Below, piece after piece: positions 14,483 to 16,320 of a DNA stretch of 16,320 nucleotides (its first letter is position 1; every line of letters begins with the position of its first letter). The notes beneath the pieces are model-generated. The model had not been told where the DNA came from. It worked only from the letters and a program-made list of their open reading frames with translations, and ran no database searches. Made by a program: the position numbers and the translations under genes. Source of the stretch: an uncultured Lachnospiraceae bacterium (GTDB taxonomy: Bacteria; Bacillota; Clostridia; Lachnospirales; Lachnospiraceae); contig CAJUQB010000041.1 of assembly GCA_910588285.1 (NCBI GenBank), positions 23,019 to 39,338 on the forward strand, in the 5' to 3' direction.

Positions 14483-15403
14483 CTACTCTCCGATGGTCTT
14501 TGGCACCTGGAAGCCGCTGTTTTTCTTAAGGGGGGCGTTCCTTAAGGTGTCCTCTGCGCCATCTGTATTTATCACCACATCCTCCCGAAACACATTTTCC
14601 ACCGGGAAAATATGGGACATGGGCTCAATTCCCGCGGTATCCAGCTCATTCAGCTGGTCTATATAATCCAGCATTTCCTCCATGTCCCGGCGGGCGGCCT
14701 CCGTCTCCTGGGGCGTCAGCTCCAGCTTTGCCAAAATCCCCACGTATTCCATGGTTTCGTCGGAAATGTGGCTGCGCATCACGCCATCCTCCCCCAAAAC
14801 CCTGGTCACGGACGCTGCCTGCTGCTCCTTGGGCTCCTGCGCCTCCTCCCCCAGGTCAACGGTTCTGATTTTTGCATAAACATCCATATCCCCAATCCCC
14901 TGATTGGTCCGGATCGCCTGGCGGAGGGTTCCCTCATATTCCATTCCGGCCGCCTTCATGGCCTTGGCTGAATAGAGATTCCTGGCATCGCAGGCAGCGC
15001 TCACCCGCCCGGCCCCCACCTGGGACAGGAAGAACCGCATTACCTCCGCCACAGCCTCCGTGGTGTATCCCTTCTGCCAGAATTCCCGGCCTATGCAGAA
15101 GCCAAGCTCCACGCTTTCTGTCTGCTCGTTGATGTCCACTGCGCTGATACACCCAATGGGCTGCTCCAGTTCATTGAGCTCTATGGCCCACTGGTAAAAA
15201 TATTTTTTCCCGTAATTGGACAGCCAGTTTTCCTGGATGTAGGCCTCCACCTGCTCCAGGCTTGTATAAGGCTTCCAGGTCAGGTATGCGGTTACCTTTG
15301 GGTCATTGCCCCAGTTATAAAATATGCTGGCCGCATCCTCCGCCTCAAAGGGGCGCAGAGTCAGCCGTTTTGTTGTCAATTCTATGGTTCCTAAATGATT
15401 CAT
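14483..15403 (-). CDS. gatC: Fusion of GNAT acetyltransferase (RimJ/RimL type) and amidotransferase subunit GatC
   Basis: One open frame of 306 residues with two domains. Residues about 8-182 are a GNAT acetyltransferase of the RimJ/RimL sort: TKRLTLRPFEAEDA at the start and a pyrophosphate-binding loop around REFWQKGYTTEA (106-117), with R106, Q110, G112 the R/Q-x-x-G-x-G/A-like positions. DARNLYSAKAMKAAGM (139-154) is the usual C-terminal GNAT motif. Residues 183-208 are an acidic, Gln/Glu-rich linker. Residues 209-306 are a full GatC, which wraps GatA and stabilises GatAB: ISDETMEYVGILAKLELT, then EEMLDYIDQLNELDT and the conserved region around FREDVV. AGGAGG six bases before the ATG fixes the start. 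GatC is normally a free protein of about 95 residues. The substrate of the GNAT half is unknown. Confidence 0.92.
   Translation of the reverse strand: MNHLGTIELTTKRLTLRPFEAEDAASIFYNWGNDPKVTAYLTWKPYTSLEQVEAYIQENWLSNYGKKYFYQWAIELNELEQPIGCISAVDINEQTESVELGFCIGREFWQKGYTTEAVAEVMRFFLSQVGAGRVSAACDARNLYSAKAMKAAGMEYEGTLRQAIRTNQGIGDMDVYAKIRTVDLGEEAQEPKEQQAASVTRVLGEDGVMRSHISDETMEYVGILAKLELTPQETEAARRDMEEMLDYIDQLNELDTAGIEPMSHIFPVENVFREDVVINTDGAEDTLRNAPLKKNSGFQVPKTIGE
14777..14795 (-). promoter_or_regulatory. Internal ribosome site and ATG before the GatC half
   Basis: Within the fusion gene, GGGGGAGG (14788-14795) is followed after eight bases by an in-frame ATG (14777-14779), codon 209, precisely at the GatC boundary. 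A GTG directly before it is another possible start. Use of this site would make a free GatC of 98 residues (14483-14779), the usual family length, besides the full fusion. Gly-Glu codons can create such a stretch by chance, so use is inferred. Confidence 0.5.
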
Positions 15404-15420
15404 TTTCTACCTCCTGGCTC

Positions 15421-15505
15421 CAGCCTGTCATGCTCTCCTATAGCTACAGCCTGTCATGCTCTCCTATAGCTACAGTCTGTCATGCTCTCCTATAGCTACA
15501 GTCTG
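15421..15505. repeat. Tandem array of 26-bp repeats between aspS and GNAT-gatC
   Basis: Three full units at 15421-15446, 15447-15472 and 15473-15498 plus seven bases of a fourth. Units 1 and 2 are identical; unit 3 differs at one base (C to T at its fourth position). On the minus strand each unit holds TAGGAGAGC directly before ATGACAG. The array is flanked by identical 11-base copies of GGCTCCAGCCT, at 15416-15426 and 15520-15530. These are 104 bases apart, exactly four repeat lengths, so the flanks belong to the same periodic pattern. The array ends within the leader of the fusion gene. With no unique spacers it is not a CRISPR. Confidence 0.95.
15428..15483 (-). other. Two chained nine-codon mini-ORFs inside the repeat array
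   Basis: Minus-strand ATG at 15483 opens MTDCSYRRA and stops with TGA at 15454-15456. The next ATG at 15457 overlaps that stop as ATGA and opens MTGCSYRRA, stopping at 15428-15430, again overlapping an ATG at 15431. The third frame continues for 28 codons, out of frame into the start of the fusion gene, and stops at 15345. Each ATG has AGGAG three bases upstream, closer than ideal. Translation is possible but unproven. Confidence 0.3.
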
Positions 15506-15515
15506 CTCTGGTCTC

Positions 15516-16320
15516 TCAGGGCTCCAGCCTCCCCAGATCTCTTGGAAACAGGGTGGCTTCCCTCACGTTGTCCTCTCCTATCATCTGCATGGTCAGACGC
15601 TCCAGGCCAATCCCCAGACCTCCGTGGGGCGGCATTCCGTACCGGAAGGCTGCAAGGTAATGCTCCATGCCCTCTGTCTCCATGCCGCGTTTTTGGATCT
15701 TCTCCATCAGCTGGCCATAGTCATGGATCCGCTGGCCGCCGGTGGTAATCTCAAGGCCTCGAAACAGCAGGTCAAAGCTTAGGGTATACGTCTCGTCCGC
15801 CGGGTCGTCCATGGCGTAAAAGGGTCTCTTTTTGGAGGGGTAATGGGTGACAAATACAAAATCGCTGTCATACTCCTCCTTGAAATACTGCCCGATCAGG
15901 ACCTCCTCCTCCGGCTCAAGGTCAAAGGGGTTGCGGAACTGCCTGCCGTATTTTTCCGCTGCCAGCGCCTTGGCCTCGTCAAACCGCACCTTCGGGATCC
16001 GTTCCACATGGGGCAGCTGTATCTGCAGCAGTGCAAGCTCCCCGGTATATTCCCGTTCCAGAAGCTCTGCGGTAAACTGCAGAAATCCCGTCTCCATGGC
16101 CATGATGTCCTCAAAGCCGTCAATGTAACCCATTTCAAGATCCAGGGAGGTATATTCGTTCAAATGGCGTTTCGTGTTGTGCTTCTCTGCCCGAAACACC
16201 GGCGCAGTCTCAAACACCCGCTCAAATACGCCCACCATCATCTGCTTGTAAAACTGGGGGCTCTGCTGCAGAATCGCTGGCCTGTGGAAATAATCCAGCT
16301 TGAACAGGTTGGCGCCGCCC
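15516..16320 (-). CDS. aspS: Aspartyl-tRNA synthetase, archaeal/eukaryotic type, 5' part outside window
   Basis: C-terminal part (268 residues visible) of a class II synthetase that attaches Asp to tRNA. The frame is open to the window edge; it begins GGANLFKLDYFHRPAILQQS, so the anticodon-binding domain and the start lie beyond 16320. Motif 2 is at VFRAEKHNTKRHLNEYTSLD, and motif 3 near the end is GGLGIGLERLTM. The bacterial AspRS insertion domain is absent, as expected for the archaeal type. AsnRS is related, but the GGA-LF and QSPQFYKQ region favours AspRS. With gatCAB directly downstream, a non-discriminating enzyme that also charges tRNA(Asn) is likely; residues that could test this lie in the missing part. 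The last codons are part of the repeat pattern that follows the gene. Confidence 0.92.
   Translation of the reverse strand, partial: GGANLFKLDYFHRPAILQQSPQFYKQMMVGVFERVFETAPVFRAEKHNTKRHLNEYTSLDLEMGYIDGFEDIMAMETGFLQFTAELLEREYTGELALLQIQLPHVERIPKVRFDEAKALAAEKYGRQFRNPFDLEPEEEVLIGQYFKEEYDSDFVFVTHYPSKKRPFYAMDDPADETYTLSFDLLFRGLEITTGGQRIHDYGQLMEKIQKRGMETEGMEHYLAAFRYGMPPHGGLGIGLERLTMQMIGEDNVREATLFPRDLGRLEP

Noticed and set aside
15421..15505. Possible CRISPR array
   Set aside because: The 26-bp units follow each other directly with no unique spacers, and no cas gene is near.

Overview
The window reads as a gene-dense, GC-rich chromosome segment from a Firmicute, most likely a gut-type clostridium (Lachnospiraceae or a relative). 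The grounds are strong AGGAGG-type ribosome sites, SigA-type promoters, an archaeal-type AspRS beside gatCAB (tRNA-dependent Asn/Gln synthesis), and a ClpX-like ATPase with an extended linker. The lineage is inferred from gene content only. All eleven credible genes lie on the minus strand, so transcription runs from position 16320 towards 1. No stretch over 300 bases lacks a gene, and I see no tRNA, rRNA, IS element, phage gene or CRISPR array.

Right part (16320-11557), tRNA transamidation operon: the 3' part of an archaeal/eukaryotic-type aspartyl-tRNA synthetase, then a GNAT acetyltransferase fused in frame to GatC, then gatA and gatB. The AspRS and GatCAB together would charge tRNA(Asn) with Asp and amidate it. 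Two things stand out: the GNAT-GatC fusion, with a well-placed internal ribosome site before its GatC half, and an array of 26-bp tandem repeats between aspS and the fusion gene. Each repeat unit carries a Shine-Dalgarno-like stretch and an overlapping ATGA start/stop.

Middle (11556-6531): an OmpR-type response regulator, its histidine kinase and an unrecognised membrane-anchored protein form a tight operon with its own probable promoter. A ClpX-like unfoldase follows with its own SigA promoter. It has a zinc-binding N-domain and a linker of about 145 residues rich in Gly, Pro and Met. A strong hairpin terminator follows clpX.

Left part (6516-1), polyol/ketose catabolic operon: class II aldolase, LacI-family regulator, FGGY sugar kinase, galactitol-1-phosphate dehydrogenase-like enzyme, PfkB-family ketose-phosphate kinase, and an aldo/keto reductase cut by the window edge. 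A perfect TTGACA -35 box lies inside the upstream terminator hairpin, and a perfect 20-bp palindrome of LacI-operator type sits just after the -10 box. The enzymes fit a tagatose-type route: polyol phosphate to ketose 6-phosphate to ketose bisphosphate to two trioses. No transporter is in the window, so the substrate is not settled.
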